Positions 23,246 through 35,184 of a stretch of 64,000 nucleotides of DNA are shown here, one piece after another; the stretch's first letter is position 1; every line of letters begins with the position of its first letter. The stretch is taken from positions 13,518,501 through 13,582,500 of the forward strand of contig OY727094.1 of assembly GCA_963402885.1 (NCBI GenBank). The letters are read 5' to 3'. The position numbers and the translations under genes are program-made. The notes under the pieces are model-generated. The model searched no databases. It was not told the origin of the DNA and saw only the letters and a program-made list of their open reading frames with translations. This DNA comes from Antedon bifida (taxonomy: Eukaryota > Echinodermata > Crinoidea > Comatulida > Antedonidae).

Positions 23246-24399
23246 TCCAAAAGCTCTGCTAAATGTTCTGGCTGTTACTTTATCGTTTTGATTTACCTTT
23301 TTCTTTATTTTATTTTGTATCCATTGAGATCATGTCACTGAAACCCACAACAGTTCAGTAATTGTCTTTTTTTTGTCTTGTGTGGGTTCGTCCCACTTTT
23401 ATTATAGTTCTCTGTTATAAATATAATAATAATATATTATATATGCACATTTATATCTCTTATTCAGTTCAGTAATTGTCTTTGTATTGTACTCGATCCT
23501 TGGACTATATAGCCTATACATTTATGATACAATGATTATTCACTATTATTTATTTATTAATAATTAATGAAGTCATGCCCTATACTACGGTTATACAGTA
23601 TATGCCTACTGTTTATTTTTTATATAAATCAATGACTTTGATTTGAATGTTAGTAGCACTGTTCTAAGCACTCTAGCGCTCTCCTAATTTTATCTATAAT
23701 ATATTATATGATTTGTGATGATATGTTTAATCTGAAGTTGTTTTAGGCCCATATAACATTATTGTTTTTTTTTTGTTTTTTTTTATTTTACGAAGGAAAT
23801 CGGACACACGCCAATTGAACAGGAACCAGGCCCAAAACATTAAAGGCATCACACACGTTTAGAGAAATATAATAATATGGGGATACACAGCTATTTGGAG
23901 GCCCACCCGTGACACCATACACCTTGGAATAACTGTTAGTAGGCCTATTTAGGAGGATACGATAATAATTTTTCGGGCTAGATAAGTAGTCTACGTACCC
24001 AATGAAATCAACTGGTATTTTACTATACAGAATATTCAAATTTACTATAATAAACCTACTATATTGTAGTTCTTGTATTAAAAGGTTAGGCCTATATCTT
24101 TACTTGTTTATTATAATGATAATATTAATAATATTCCTAATTCGTCAGATAACAGACGGTGTAACTGATGGACCACAGAAAACTTCACACTTCACTTCAA
24201 TAAATAATTTATTATAATTTTGTTGTTATGGATACAGAATCAAATGTACTGTCATTTCATTTGTTGCTATGGAAAGTTTGTCTAAAATAAAAGTTGAATT
24301 GAATTATTATTGTATATTTATTTTTTTTCGAACGTCTGATTGATCACTCCTAGTTAATAATACAATAAAAGAATAAATATATTTCGGACTGTCAGAGGT
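23246..24399. other. Non-coding DNA with possible retrotransposon tails
   Basis: About 23775-23910 read on the minus strand (gggcctggttcctgttc, then gtgtccgatttcctt, then taaaataaaa) resembles a non-LTR 3' UTR. About 24225-24310 on the plus strand (gctatggaaagtttgtc, then aaaataaaagttgaattgaa) resembles another. Both calls rest only on tail pattern. Confidence 0.35.
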
Positions 24400-27300
24400 A
24401 CCCCGTGACAGATTGTACCCCCTACAATATAATAGTTAATAACTATCTATTATAGGGGTGAAATATATTTCGGACTGCCTAGAATGCACCCCCGTGAGAG
24501 ATTGGACCCGCTATACTAACAGTTAATTACTATAGGGGTGCAATATATTACGGGTTGTCTAAAAATATTAGGTACCCCCGTGAAGGATTGCACCCCCTAT
24601 AATAAAAGTTAATTTACTATCTATTTTAGGGGATACAATATATTACGGACTGTCTAGAATATAGGTACCCCGTGACAGATTGCACCCCTATAATATCAGT
24701 TAATTACTATTTATTTTAGGGGATACAATATATTATGGACTGTCTAGAATATTAGGAACCCTCGTGACAGATTGCACCCCCTATAATAACAGTTAATTTA
24801 CTATCTATTTTAGGGGATACAATATATTACGGACTGTCTAGAATATTAGGTACCCTCGTGACAGATTGCACCCCCTATAATATAACAGTTTAACTACATA
24901 TTATAGGGGGTGCAATATATTACGGACTGTCTAAAATATTAGGTACCCCCGTAACAGATTGCACCCCTATAATATAACAGGATAATAACTTTATTATAGG
25001 GGGTGCAATATATTACGGACTATCTAGAATATTAGGTACCCCCGTGACAGATTGAACCCCCTGTAATATAACAGGATAATAACTATATTATAGGGGGTGC
25101 AATATATTACGGACTGTCTAAAATATTAGGTACCCCCATAACAGATTGCACCCCCTATAATAACAGTTAATTTACTATTTATTATAGAGGGTGCAATATA
25201 TTACGGACTGTCTAAAATATTAGGTACCCCCGTAACAGATTGCACCCCCTATAATAACAGTTAATTTACTATGTATTATAGAGGGTGCAATATATTACGG
25301 GCTGTCTAAAATATTAGGTACTCCCGTGACAGATTGCACCCCCTATAATAACAGTTAATTACCATCTATCTTATGGGATACAATATATTACGGACTGTCT
25401 AGAATATTAGGTACCCTCGTGACAGATTGCACCCCCTATAATATAACAGTTTAACTACATATTATAGGGGGTGCAATATATTACGGACTGTCTAAAATAT
25501 TAGGTACCCCCGTAACAGATTGCACCCCTATAATATAACAGGATAATAACTTTATTATAGGGGGTGCAATATATTACGGACTATCTAGAATATTAGGTAC
25601 CCCCGTGACAGATTGCACCCCTATAATATAACAGTTAATAACTATATATTATAGGGGGTGCAATATATTATGGACTGTCTAGAATATTAGGTACCCCCGT
25701 GACAGATTGCACCCCCTATAATATAACAGGATAATAACTATATTATAGGGGGTGCAATATATTACGGACTGTCTAAAATATTAGGTACCACCGTAACAGA
25801 TTGCACCCCCTATAATAACAGTTAATTTACTATGTATTATAGAGGGTGCAATATATTACGGGCTGTCTAAAATATTAGGTACCCCCGTGACAGATTGCAC
25901 CCCCTATAATAACAGTTAATTACCATCTATCTTATGGGATACAATATATTATGGACTGTCTAGAATATTAGGTACCCCCGTGACAGATTGCACCCCTATA
26001 ATATAACAGGATAATAACTATATTATAGGGGGTGCAATATATTACGGACTGTCTAAAATATTAGGTACCACCGTAACAGATTGCACCCCCTATAATAACA
26101 GTTAATTTACTATGTATTATAGAGGGTGCAATATATTACGGGCTGTCTAAAATATTAGGTACCCCCGTAACAGATTGCACCCCCTATAATAACAGTTAAT
26201 TACCATCTATCTTATGGGATACAATATATTATGGACTGTCTAGAATATTAGGTACCCCCGTGACAGATTGCACCCCTATAATATAACAGTTAATAACTAT
26301 ATTATAGGGGGTGCAATATATTACGGACTGTCTAGAATATTAGGTACCCCCGTAACAGATTGCACCCCCTATAATATAACAGTTAATAACTATATATTAT
26401 AGGGGGTGCAATATATTACGGGCTGTCTAAAATATTAGGTACCCCCTTGAAGGATTGCACCCTCTATAAAATCAGTTTATTTACTATCTATTATATTTTA
26501 TTTATTTATTTTATTAACAAAAACAGAAAAGTAAAATTAATTATATAAGACTAAAAATCTGAATAAGAAAAATTTGAAATATAGAAAATAACTGATATGA
26601 TATAGGGGTGCAATATATTATGCACCTCCGTGACAGATTTGAACCCCTATAATATAACAGTTAATACCTATTTATTTTAGGGGATAGAATATATCATGAA
26701 CTGTCTAGAATATTAGGTACCCCCGTGACAGATTGCACCCCTATAATATAACAGGATAATAACTATATTATAGGGGTGCAATATATTACGGACTGTCTAA
26801 AATATTAGGTACCCCCGTAACAGATTGCACCCCCTATAATAACAGTTAATTTACTATTTATTATAGAGGGTGCAATATATTACGGACTGTCTAAAATATT
26901 AGGTACCCCCGTAACAGATTGCACCCCCTATAATAACAGTTAATTTACTATGTATTATAGAGGGTGCAATATATTACGGGCTGTCTACAATATTAGGTAC
27001 CCCCGTGACAGATTGCACCCCCTATAATAACAGTTAATTACCATCTATCTTATGGGATACAATATATTATGGACTGTCTAGAATATTAGGTACCCCCGTG
27101 ACAGATTTCACCCCTATAATATAACAGTTAATAACTATATTATAGGGGGTGCAATATATTACGGACTGTCTAGAATAATAGGTACCCTCGTAACAGATTG
27201 CACCCCCTATAATATAACAGTTAATAACTATATTATAGGGGGTGCAATATATTACGGACTGTCTAGAATATTAGGTACCCCCGTAACAGATTGCACCCCC

Positions 27301-30300
27301 TATAATATAACAGTTAATAACTATATATTATAGGGGGTGCAATATATTACGGGCTGTCTAAAATATTAGGTACCCCCTTGAAGGATTGCACCCTCTATAA
27401 AATCAGTTTATTTACTATCTATTATATTTTATTTATTTATTTTATTAACAAAAACAGAAAAGTAAAATTAATTATATAAGACTAAAAATCTGAATAAGAA
27501 AAATTTGAAATATAGAAAATAACTGATATGATATAGGGGTGCAATATTACGGACTGCCTAGAATATTATGCACCTCCGTGACAGATTTGAACCCCTATAA
27601 TATAACAGTTAATACCTATTTATTTTAGGGGATAGAATATATCATGGACTGTCTAGAATATTAGGTACCCCCGTGACAGATTGCACCCCTATAATATAAC
27701 AGGATAATAACTATATTATAGGGGTGCAATATATTACGGACTGTCTAAAATATTAGGTACCCCCGTAACAGATTGCACCCCCTATAATAACAGTTAATTT
27801 ACTATTTATTATAGAGGGTGCAATATATTACGGACTGTCTAAAATATTAGGTACCCCCGTAACAGATTGCACCCCCTATAATAACAGTTAATTTACTATG
27901 TATTATAGAGGGTGCAATATATTACGGGCTGTCTACAATATTAGGTACCCCCGTGACAGATTGCACCCCCTATAATAACAGTTAATTACCATCTATCTTA
28001 TGGGATACAATATATTATGGACTGTCTAGAATATTAGGTACCCCCGTGAAAGATTTCACCCCTATAATATAACAGTTAATAACTATATTATAGGGGGTGC
28101 AATATATTACGGACTGTCTAGAATAATAGGTACCCTCGTAACAGATTGCACCCCCTATAATATAACAGTTAATAACTATATATTATAGGGGGTGCAATAT
28201 ATTATGGACTGTCTAGAATATTAGGTACCCCCGTAACAGATTGCACCCCCTATAATAACAGTTAATTTACTATGTATTATAGAGGGTGCAATATATTACG
28301 GGCTGTCTACAATATTAGGTACCCCCGTGACAGATTGCACCCCCTATAATAACAGTTAATTACCATCTATCTTATGGGATACAATATATTATGGACTGTC
28401 TAGAATATTAGGTACCCCCGTGAAAGATTTCACCCCTATAATATAACAGTTAATAACTATATTATAGGGGGTGCAATATATTACGGACTGTCTAGAATAA
28501 TAGGTACCCTCGTAACAGATTGCACCCCCTATAATATAACAGTTAATAACTATATTATAGGGGGTGCAATATATTACGGACTGTCTAAAATATTAGGTAC
28601 CCCCGTAACAGATTTCACCCTTATAATATAACAGGATAATAACTTTATTATAGGGGATGCAATATATTACGGACTATCTAGAATATTAGGTACCCCCGTG
28701 ACAGATTGCACCCCCTATAATATAACAGGATAATAACTATATTATAGGGGGGGGCAATATATTACGTACTGTCTAGAATATTAGGTACCCCCGTGACAGA
28801 TTGCACCCCCTATAATATAACAGGATAATAACTATATTATAGGGGGGGGGCAATATATTACGTACTGTCTAGAATATTAGGTACCCCCGTGACAGATTGC
28901 ACCCCCTATAATATAACAGGATAATAACTATATTATAGGGGGGGGCAATATATTACGTACTGTCTAGAATATTAGGTACCCCCGTGACAGATTGCACCCC
29001 CTATAATATAACAGGATAATAACTATATTATAGGGGGTGCAATATATTACGGACTGTCTAAAATATTAGGTACCCCCGTAACAGATTGCACCCCCTATAA
29101 TAACAGTTAATTTACTATTTATTATAGAGGGTGCAATATATTACGGACTGTCTAAAATATTAGGTACCCCGGTAACAGATTGCACCCCCTATAATAACAG
29201 TTAATTTACTATTTATTATAGAGGGTGCAATATATTACGGACTGTCTAAAATATTAGGTACCCCCGTAACAGATTGCACCCCCTATAATAACAGTTAATT
29301 TACTACCGGTATGTATTATAGAGGGTGCAATATATTACGGGCTGTCTAAAATATTAGGTACCCCCGTGACAGATTGCACCCCCTATAATAACAGTTAATT
29401 ACCATCTATCTTATGGGATACAATATATTATGGACTGTCTAGAATATTAGGTACCCCCGTGACAGATTGCACCCCTATAATATAACAGTTAATAACTATA
29501 TTATAGGGGGTGCAATATATTACGGACTGTCTAGAATATTAGGTACCCCCGTAACAGATTGCACCCCCTATAATATAACAGTTAATAACTATATATTATA
29601 GGGGGTGCAATATATTATGGACTGTCTAGAATATTAGGTACCCCCGTAACAGATTGCACCCCCTATAATAACAGTTACTTCCTAACTATTATAGGGGGTG
29701 CAATATATTATGGACTGTCTAGAATATTAGGTACCCCGTGACAGATTGCACCCCTATAATAACAGTTAATAACTATATATTATAGGGGGTGCAATATATT
29801 ACGGGCTGTCTAAAATATTAGGTAACCCCATGACAGTTAATAACTATATATTATAGGGGGTGCAATATATTACGGGCTGTCTAAAATAATAGGTACCCCC
29901 GTGACAGATTGCACCCCTATAATAACAGTTATATCTATTATAGGAGGTGCAGCAATATTGTAATGTACCGGTTTTTAATACAAATAAGTGAGAGAGAGAA
30001 AGAGAAGTTGAAAGCTGAATGTTTATTCTTTATTCTACATCTACTATATAATAACAGGGTAATTAATCTGTCAAGGTGGAATGTTTAGTGGTCTCAGCAG
30101 AGGGTCTACTTTAGCCATTAGTGACCATAGGTAGCCAAGGGTTAACATAATATATATGGTAACAGGTGAAAGAAGTATAAATAATTGGTAATATTAATTA
30201 AGTTCAATACATTACAAATATATTACGGACTGTCTAGAATATTAGGTACCCCCGTAACAGATTGCACCCCCTATAATAACAGTTAATTACTATCTATTGT

Positions 30301-31385
30301 AGGGAGTGCAATATATTACGGGCTGTCTAAAATATTAGGTACCCCCGTAACAGATTCCACCCCCTATAATAACAGTTAATTACTATCTATTGTAGGGAGT
30401 GCAATATATTACGGGCTGTCTAAAATATTAGGTACCCCCTTGAAGGATTGCACCCTCTATAAAATCAGTTTATTTACTATCTATTATATTTTATTTATTT
30501 ATTTTATTAACAAAAACAGAAAAGTAAAATTAATTATATAAGACTAAAAATCTGAATAAGAAAAATTTGAAATATAGAAAATAACTGATATGATATAGGG
30601 ATGCAATATTACGGACTGCCTAGAATATTATGCACCTCCGTGACAGATTTGAACCCCTACAATATAATAGTTAATAACTATCTATTATAGGGGTGAAATA
30701 TATTTCGGACTGCCTAGAATATGCACCCCCGTGAGAGATTGGACCCGCTATACTAACAGTTAATTACTATAGGGGTGCAATATATTACGGGTTGTCTAAA
30801 AATATTAGGTACCCCCGTGAAGGATTGCACCCCCTATAATAAAAGTTAATTTACTATCTATTTTAGGGGATACAATATATTATGGACTGTCTAGAATAAT
30901 AGGTACCCCGTGACAGATTGCACCCTTATAATATAACAGTTAATAATTATATATTATAGGGGGTGCAATATATTATGGACTGTCTAGAATAATAGGCACC
31001 CCGTGACAGATTGCACCATTATAATATAACAGTTAATAACTATATATTATAGGGGGTGCAATATATTATGGCCTGTCTAGAATATTAGGTACCCCCGTGA
31101 CAGATTGCACCCCCTATAATATACCAGTTAATAACTATATATTATAGGGGGTGCAATATATTATGGACTGTCTAGAATATTAGGTACCCCCGTGACAGAT
31201 TGCACCCCCTATAATAACAGTTAATTTACTATCTATTTTAGGGGATACAATATATTAAGGACTGTCTAGAATATTAGGTACCCCCGTGACAGATTGCACC
31301 CCCTATAATAACAGTTAATTTACTATCTATTTTAGGGGATACAATATATTACGTACTGCCTAGAATGTTATGCACCCCTGTGACA
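24400..31385. repeat. Hairpin satellite, about 94-bp unit, about 70 copies
   Basis: A tandem array of a unit of about 88-98 bp (for example starts at 25097, 25191 and 25285). It has the order gtgcaatatattacggactgt, tagaatattaggtacccccg, agattgcaccccc, tataat and tattatag. In most units attgcaccccctataat and attatagggggtgcaat are perfect 17-bp inverted arms around a short AT-rich loop. Higher-order structure is visible: a non-satellite insert (runs of ttttatttattt followed by aacaaaaacagaaaag) recurs at about 26487, 27420 and 30485, the first two about 930 bp apart. The array is interrupted by about 250 bp of other DNA at 29950-30210. It ends 430 bp before the start of the large plus-strand gene. 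Confidence 0.95.
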
Positions 31386-31760
31386 GATTGCACTCCGTAT
31401 AATTTATCATTAACAAAGGTCAACAGCCATAAGTCGCGTGCTAAAACGCATAGTGATACCAGACCGACCGACCGACTGACCGACATAGTGAACTATAGAG
31501 TCGTCCACGCGACTAAAAACTCATATTTGATGGTGTGTCTTGAATATGAGGAAGCTAGTGACCACCCTAAAACATTACCACTTTCTATTTTATTTAGAAA
31601 GGCAGCAGCTCTAAAAAAATTGTAACTGTAAACCACATTCACTGTGGTCCCTCCTGTCCAACAATGTTACTCAGGTAATTTATCATACAGACAAGAAATT
31701 ACGTTTATCAAGTTTAACCGCCAAATCCCTTGATGGTCGATGAATCATTTAGATAACTGG
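31386..31760. other. 5' flank of the large gene
   Basis: Not satellite. Contains a short ccga tetranucleotide repeat (31460-31480) and a palindrome-like gtcgcgtg/cacgcgac pair (31432 and 31507), suggesting a small dispersed element. The inverted terminus expected for a Ginger-type transposon would lie here or further left, but I could not find a matching inverted copy downstream of 60.25 kb. The 86-codon open frame at 31365-31625 overlaps the satellite end and is not supported. Confidence 0.45.
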
Positions 31761-31767
31761 TATATAA
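31761..31767 (+). promoter_or_regulatory. Possible TATA box
   Basis: The sequence tatataa lies 45 nt upstream of the first ATG (31812) of the integrase exon. This is a plausible spacing for a TATA element with a short 5' UTR. Positional evidence only. Confidence 0.4.
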
Positions 31768-31811
31768 CGGATTAAAAGTCGGACGATCGTCACATTTTCC
31801 GACAATTCGAG

Positions 31812-31926
31812 ATGGAAGACTACGAACCTATTTTCAAGTAAATCTTTAGTGGTGAGTATCCACCAGAATACACAAAAACGGCAAAAAACCTCTTGAGGAG
31901 AAAGGCCAAGCTTTTTGAAATAAAAG
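31812..31926 (+). CDS. Integrase exon 1, with in-frame stop
   Basis: ATG at 31812 (cgagATGG context), nine codons (MEDYEPIFK), then TAA at 31839-31841. The same frame continues open as IFSGEYPPEYTKTAKN, then LRRKAKLFEIK, to a gtaact donor in phase 1. The post-stop part carries the YPxxY-type motif known at the N-terminus of Gypsy/Ginger1 integrases and joins in frame to exon 2. The TAA is thus either a null mutation or a sign that translation starts elsewhere; no later in-frame ATG lies in this exon. A gtgagt inside the exon (31852) is a possible cryptic donor. Confidence 0.7.
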
Positions 31927-32194
31927 GTAACTTTTTTTTTCTTACGCTGTAATTAGCAAGGCGAACCAAATTGACAATAGACGTTATAAAACTTTAATTA
32001 ATATCCAAAATAACAATTTGAATTTATATCACCCCCACCCTACCCCCTCTCTCTGTCGGGAATTGTATTCCAGGCTGTTATAATAGCATGGATCTATAAA
32101 TGTTTTGTTTTGTTTTAATTTTCCACTAACGTATATTTAAAAAGTGTATATCCATGTAAAATACAAAAACTTTTTGTTGTTGGTACGTTGGCAG

Positions 32195-32385
32195 GTGACT
32201 ACCTCTATCACAAAACCAAAGATGGTGGAACATCACGCTGCATTAAAGATCGTTCAGAAATCAAAGAAATCTTAAGGGAAGCTCATGATCTGCCGTCGGG
32301 TGGCCATCAGGGCCAAAACAAAACAGTTGCATTTGTTTGTAAACGATTTTATTGGCCAGGGCAAACCATTGACATAAAAAATTGG
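32195..32385 (+). CDS. Integrase exon 2 (zinc-binding His pair)
   Basis: A 191-nt exon, acceptor ttggcag and donor gtaggt, entering in phase 1 and leaving in phase 0. It encodes GDYLYHKTKDGG and later REAHDLPSGGHQGQNKT, ending VCKRFYWPGQTIDIKNW. The two histidines (H-x6-H) are the first half of the H2C2 zinc finger of Gypsy-type integrases, and the RFYWPG motif is characteristic of the family. The cysteines are in the next exon. Confidence 0.9.
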
Positions 32386-32501
32386 GTAGGTATTTTAAAG
32401 TAAGGAAATATATAATATTATAAAATTATTACTATAGCTTTATATAAAGATGTTTTTCTTTTTTTATGTATTGCCACTGTCCACAACTTTTTATAAATCA
32501 G

Positions 32502-32573
32502 ATAAAGAAATGTGAGAAATGCCAGAAAAGTGAAAAAATTAAATCTGTGGCAAAACAAGTTCAACCTATTGAG
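32502..32573 (+). CDS. Integrase exon 3 (zinc-binding Cys pair)
   Basis: A 72-nt exon, phase 0 at both ends, acceptor aaatcag and donor gtacgt. It encodes IKKCEKCQKSEKI, then KSVAKQVQPIE. The C-x2-C completes the H2C2 zinc finger begun in exon 2, which in Gypsy/retroviral-type integrases aids multimerisation and DNA-end binding. Confidence 0.88.
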
Positions 32574-32723
32574 GTACGTATAAATCTAAAGTATGATTTT
32601 TTTTTTAGAAACAGACCTACATTTGCATTTTGTAAGCCTACTAAAGTTGAACTTATGATTACATGACATTTTTAATATTATAGGTTGTTTTGAAACTTTT
32701 GTAATATATTAATTTTCTTTAAG

Positions 32724-32957
32724 GTTACGGGTCCTTTTGAAATGATGGGTATCGACTTGATGGGCCCATACAAAGTAGCAGGTGGTGGAAAAAAATACAT
32801 CTTTACTGCCACTGATTATTTCACAAAATGGTGTGAAGCCATGATCATCCCGAACAAAACAAGCGAGCACGTTGCCAGATGTCTTGTAAAGGTGTATTAC
32901 AGGCATGGTGCTGTTCAGACTGTTATTAGTGACAACGGTAGAGAATTTGTTAACCAG
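32724..32957 (+). CDS. Integrase exon 4 (catalytic core, two aspartates)
   Basis: A 234-nt exon, phase 0 at both ends, acceptor ctttaag and donor gtaatg. It encodes the start of the integrase catalytic core: VTGPFEMMGIDLMGPYKV with the first catalytic Asp, IFTATDYFTKWCEA, and VQTVISDNGREFVNQ with the second catalytic Asp. This RNase H-fold domain cuts and joins DNA ends in a metal-dependent reaction. All residues that can be judged are intact. Confidence 0.93.
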
Positions 32958-33179
32958 GTAATGCTTTTATCAGTTTATTAATTAACACCGATTTATATCC
33001 ATAACGTTTTGTATTAAGAAATAAGATACGTCGTGATAAAAGATATAAACAGTATTTCCAATTTTTTTCGTTAAAGTAAATTGATTTCTTTTAATTCGAT
33101 ACATTAAAAACAATTGTGGGTATTTCATTAAGTTTTATTTAAAATATATAATTTTCAAATATTAATTTTGTTGTGTAAG

Positions 33180-33286
33180 GTAAACAAACGGTTGTATGGT
33201 ATCCTGGGTATCGAACACAGGAAGACAACAGCCTATCACCCGCAGACAAACGGACTGGACGAGAGCACAAACAAAAAAATAAAACA
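33180..33286 (+). CDS. Integrase exon 5 (catalytic glutamate)
   Basis: A 107-nt exon, phase 0 in and phase 2 out, donor gtaagt. It encodes KTTAYHPQTNGLDESTNKK. The glutamate is 36 residues after the second Asp, giving the canonical D,D-35-E spacing across the exon junction. The YHPQTNG motif is a hallmark of Gypsy-type integrases. The following intron holds an inverted-repeat element (about 33338-34243). Confidence 0.92.
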
Positions 33287-33337
33287 GTAAGTAACAAAAA
33301 AAACACACTTTAAACCAAAGAATTGTAATGCATAACT

Positions 33338-34243
33338 TAAAACTAAGATCTAGAAAACTAACACCTAACATATCGTAGTTTTCTAGAAAACTAAGATATG
33401 TTAGGTGTTAGTTTTCTAGATCCAATGATGGGTATCTAGAAAACTAAGAACCAAGATATCTTAGTTTTCTAGATCTAGAAAACTACGATTTTTTAATGGG
33501 CGATTGTACCATTTTTAGTGAATTTATACAATACAATATTATGAAAAAATGGGTATTACTATCCTCCATTTATTTTCTTACAAATCAAGTTAAAATACAG
33601 TACTATTACTTTCTTATTTATTTATTCTTTTTGTTTTAGTAATTGGGCAGATTAATTTCAAATTATTTAATATTAATTTATTTGTGATAGCGGTGATAAG
33701 TACATGTGCAAAATTGTACTGACTAAATCAGGTACCAAATAATAATTATATGAGTGTGTGTGTTGTGAATGTAGACAGGACAGGAGTAAACTCAAACAAA
33801 AAGTAACAATTTTTCACATATTTCATCACCCTGTTTGTATAAATATAGATAAGTACAAGAAGCAAGCAAATTATTAAATGAATCACTGAATATTTATTAC
33901 TAAGTAGTACTTTTAGCACTATTAGTAAAACCACTGGATAAAATAGTTATAATTTATAATGTATACTATTTGTCTATCCAAACAGAAAATCTAAATTGTT
34001 GTTGTCTAATTAAAACAATTAAAAAGTCACTAAAAATACATTACCCTTGACAAAAAAAATCTTTTTTGTCAATTCTTTTCTGGATCTAAAAAACTAAGAT
34101 ATCTTTATTCTTAGTTTTCTTGATCTTAGTTTTCTAGACACCCATCATCGGATCTAGAAAACTAAGACCTACGATATCTCTAGCAAACTCAGATATCTTA
34201 GGTCTTAGTTTTATAGATTTTAGTTTTCTAGACACCATTAAGA
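33338..34243. mobile_element. Inverted-repeat element in integrase intron 5
   Basis: Both ends (about 33338-33490 and 34079-34243) consist of several alternating copies of tagaaaactaaga and its complement tcttagttttcta, so each end is itself palindromic. The gatgggtatctagaaaac unit near the left end is mirrored by gttttctagacacccatcat near the right end. No coding capacity. Target duplication not resolved. Confidence 0.65.
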
Positions 34244-34296
34244 TGTTTTCTACTCCAAGCCACAATGTTTTTTTTTCTTTATTTTGTCTATTTCAG

Positions 34297-34471
34297 ATGT
34301 TTGAGCAAATTAGTTAATGACAATCAAGACGATTGGGAGTCGTATCTAGATGCGGCCGTATTTGCGTTAAATACGAAAATCCAAACAACTACAAAGTATT
34401 CTCCATTTTTTTTACTGTATAACCGCGAACCAAAAATACCTGCGGAATATACTGATGAGGACCTGGTTTGG
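34297..34471 (+). CDS. Integrase exon 6 (C-terminal part of core)
   Basis: A 175-nt exon, phase 2 in and phase 0 out, acceptor tatttcag and donor gtaaga. It encodes CLSKLVNDNQDDWESYLDAA, VFALNTKIQTTTKYSPFFLLYNREP in the same frame, and ends EDLVW. The W-x3-L-D-x2-x-x-A-x-N pattern with SPF-LLYNREP is the standard helix and loop at the end of Gypsy integrase cores. Confidence 0.92.
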
Positions 34472-34570
34472 GTAAGAAGGTCCTATTTTGATTTTAACAC
34501 CAAACTTTTGCATTAGGCCTATTTACACATTTTTTTGATTAGTGAATGTCATCTTTTTCCATTATTATAG

Positions 34571-34910
34571 CTATCAGACATACCAAAAACGTCAATGCCG
34601 ACGGAACAAAACCAGGCAGCAATAAAAACGAAGGTAAAAACTACAAAGGAGCAGGTTTTAAGGAACATTCAACAAAAACAATCGGCACAAGTCAGGAAGA
34701 GTGTGAAGAAAACTGTTGGTACGCCGATAACAGCCGGCATGAAAGTGCTCGTCCGCAATCAGAGAAAGCGGAACATAAAGGGCGAAAAACTTGGTCCTAA
34801 TTTTACAGGACCCTTTAAAGTTTTAGATGTTAATGGCAAAGTCTTGACCGTTACAGATGAAAAGAGGGTTAGAGTCGTAAATGTCGACTATGCCAAAATT
34901 TTCACCGAAA
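34571..34910 (+). CDS. Integrase exon 7 (C-terminal domain with GPY/F motif)
   Basis: A 340-nt exon entering in phase 0 and leaving in phase 1 at gtaagt (34911). It encodes a Lys/Gln-rich linker, then AGMKVLVRNQRKRNIKGEK, LGPNFTGPFKVLDVNG and VRVVNVDYAKIF. The GPNFTGPF segment is the GPY/F motif that marks integrases of Gypsy, retroviruses and Ginger1. The SH3-like domain around it binds DNA. The phase-1 exit exactly matches the phase-1 micro-exons that follow. Confidence 0.92.
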
Positions 34911-35184
34911 GTAAGTTCACCACAGCGATACGATTACCTTACCGTAGTTGGATAATTTCTAAAGCGAAATTTCGCATTACAAAGTGTTAATGATATTTTC
35001 CTAATTATTCATTTAAATTATTTTTATAATATCTCCCTGTGTTTTTATTGGAAAATATCACAGAGTTTGGAGAGAGCCATGTAAGTTGTGATTATTTTAA
35101 AATTACAACTAACTGTCAAGGTTGTTATTATATTATATAAATTTAGTTATTTTTTCAAATTAAATTTTTTTTTTTATAAACTAG
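34911..35184 (+). other. Intron with degenerate micro-exon relics
   Basis: At about 35052-35080 lies a unit resembling the later micro-exons (aatatcacagag, then agagccat, before gtaagttg). It has GG instead of an AG acceptor and is 29 nt long. It looks like a dead copy at the diverged left edge of the array. Confidence 0.6.

Noticed and set aside
29305..29312. Extra ccggt in one satellite unit, considered as a Ginger1 excision footprint (CCGG)
   Set aside because: Other units lack a CCGG target at this site, so a simple local mutation is at least as likely.
24400..31385. Satellite considered as a CRISPR-like or rDNA spacer array
   Set aside because: Eukaryotic context, units repeat in full without unique spacers, and no rRNA sequence is adjacent.
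34546..34800. Alternative open frame over integrase exon 7
   Set aside because: Shadow of the frame encoding the GPY/F domain.
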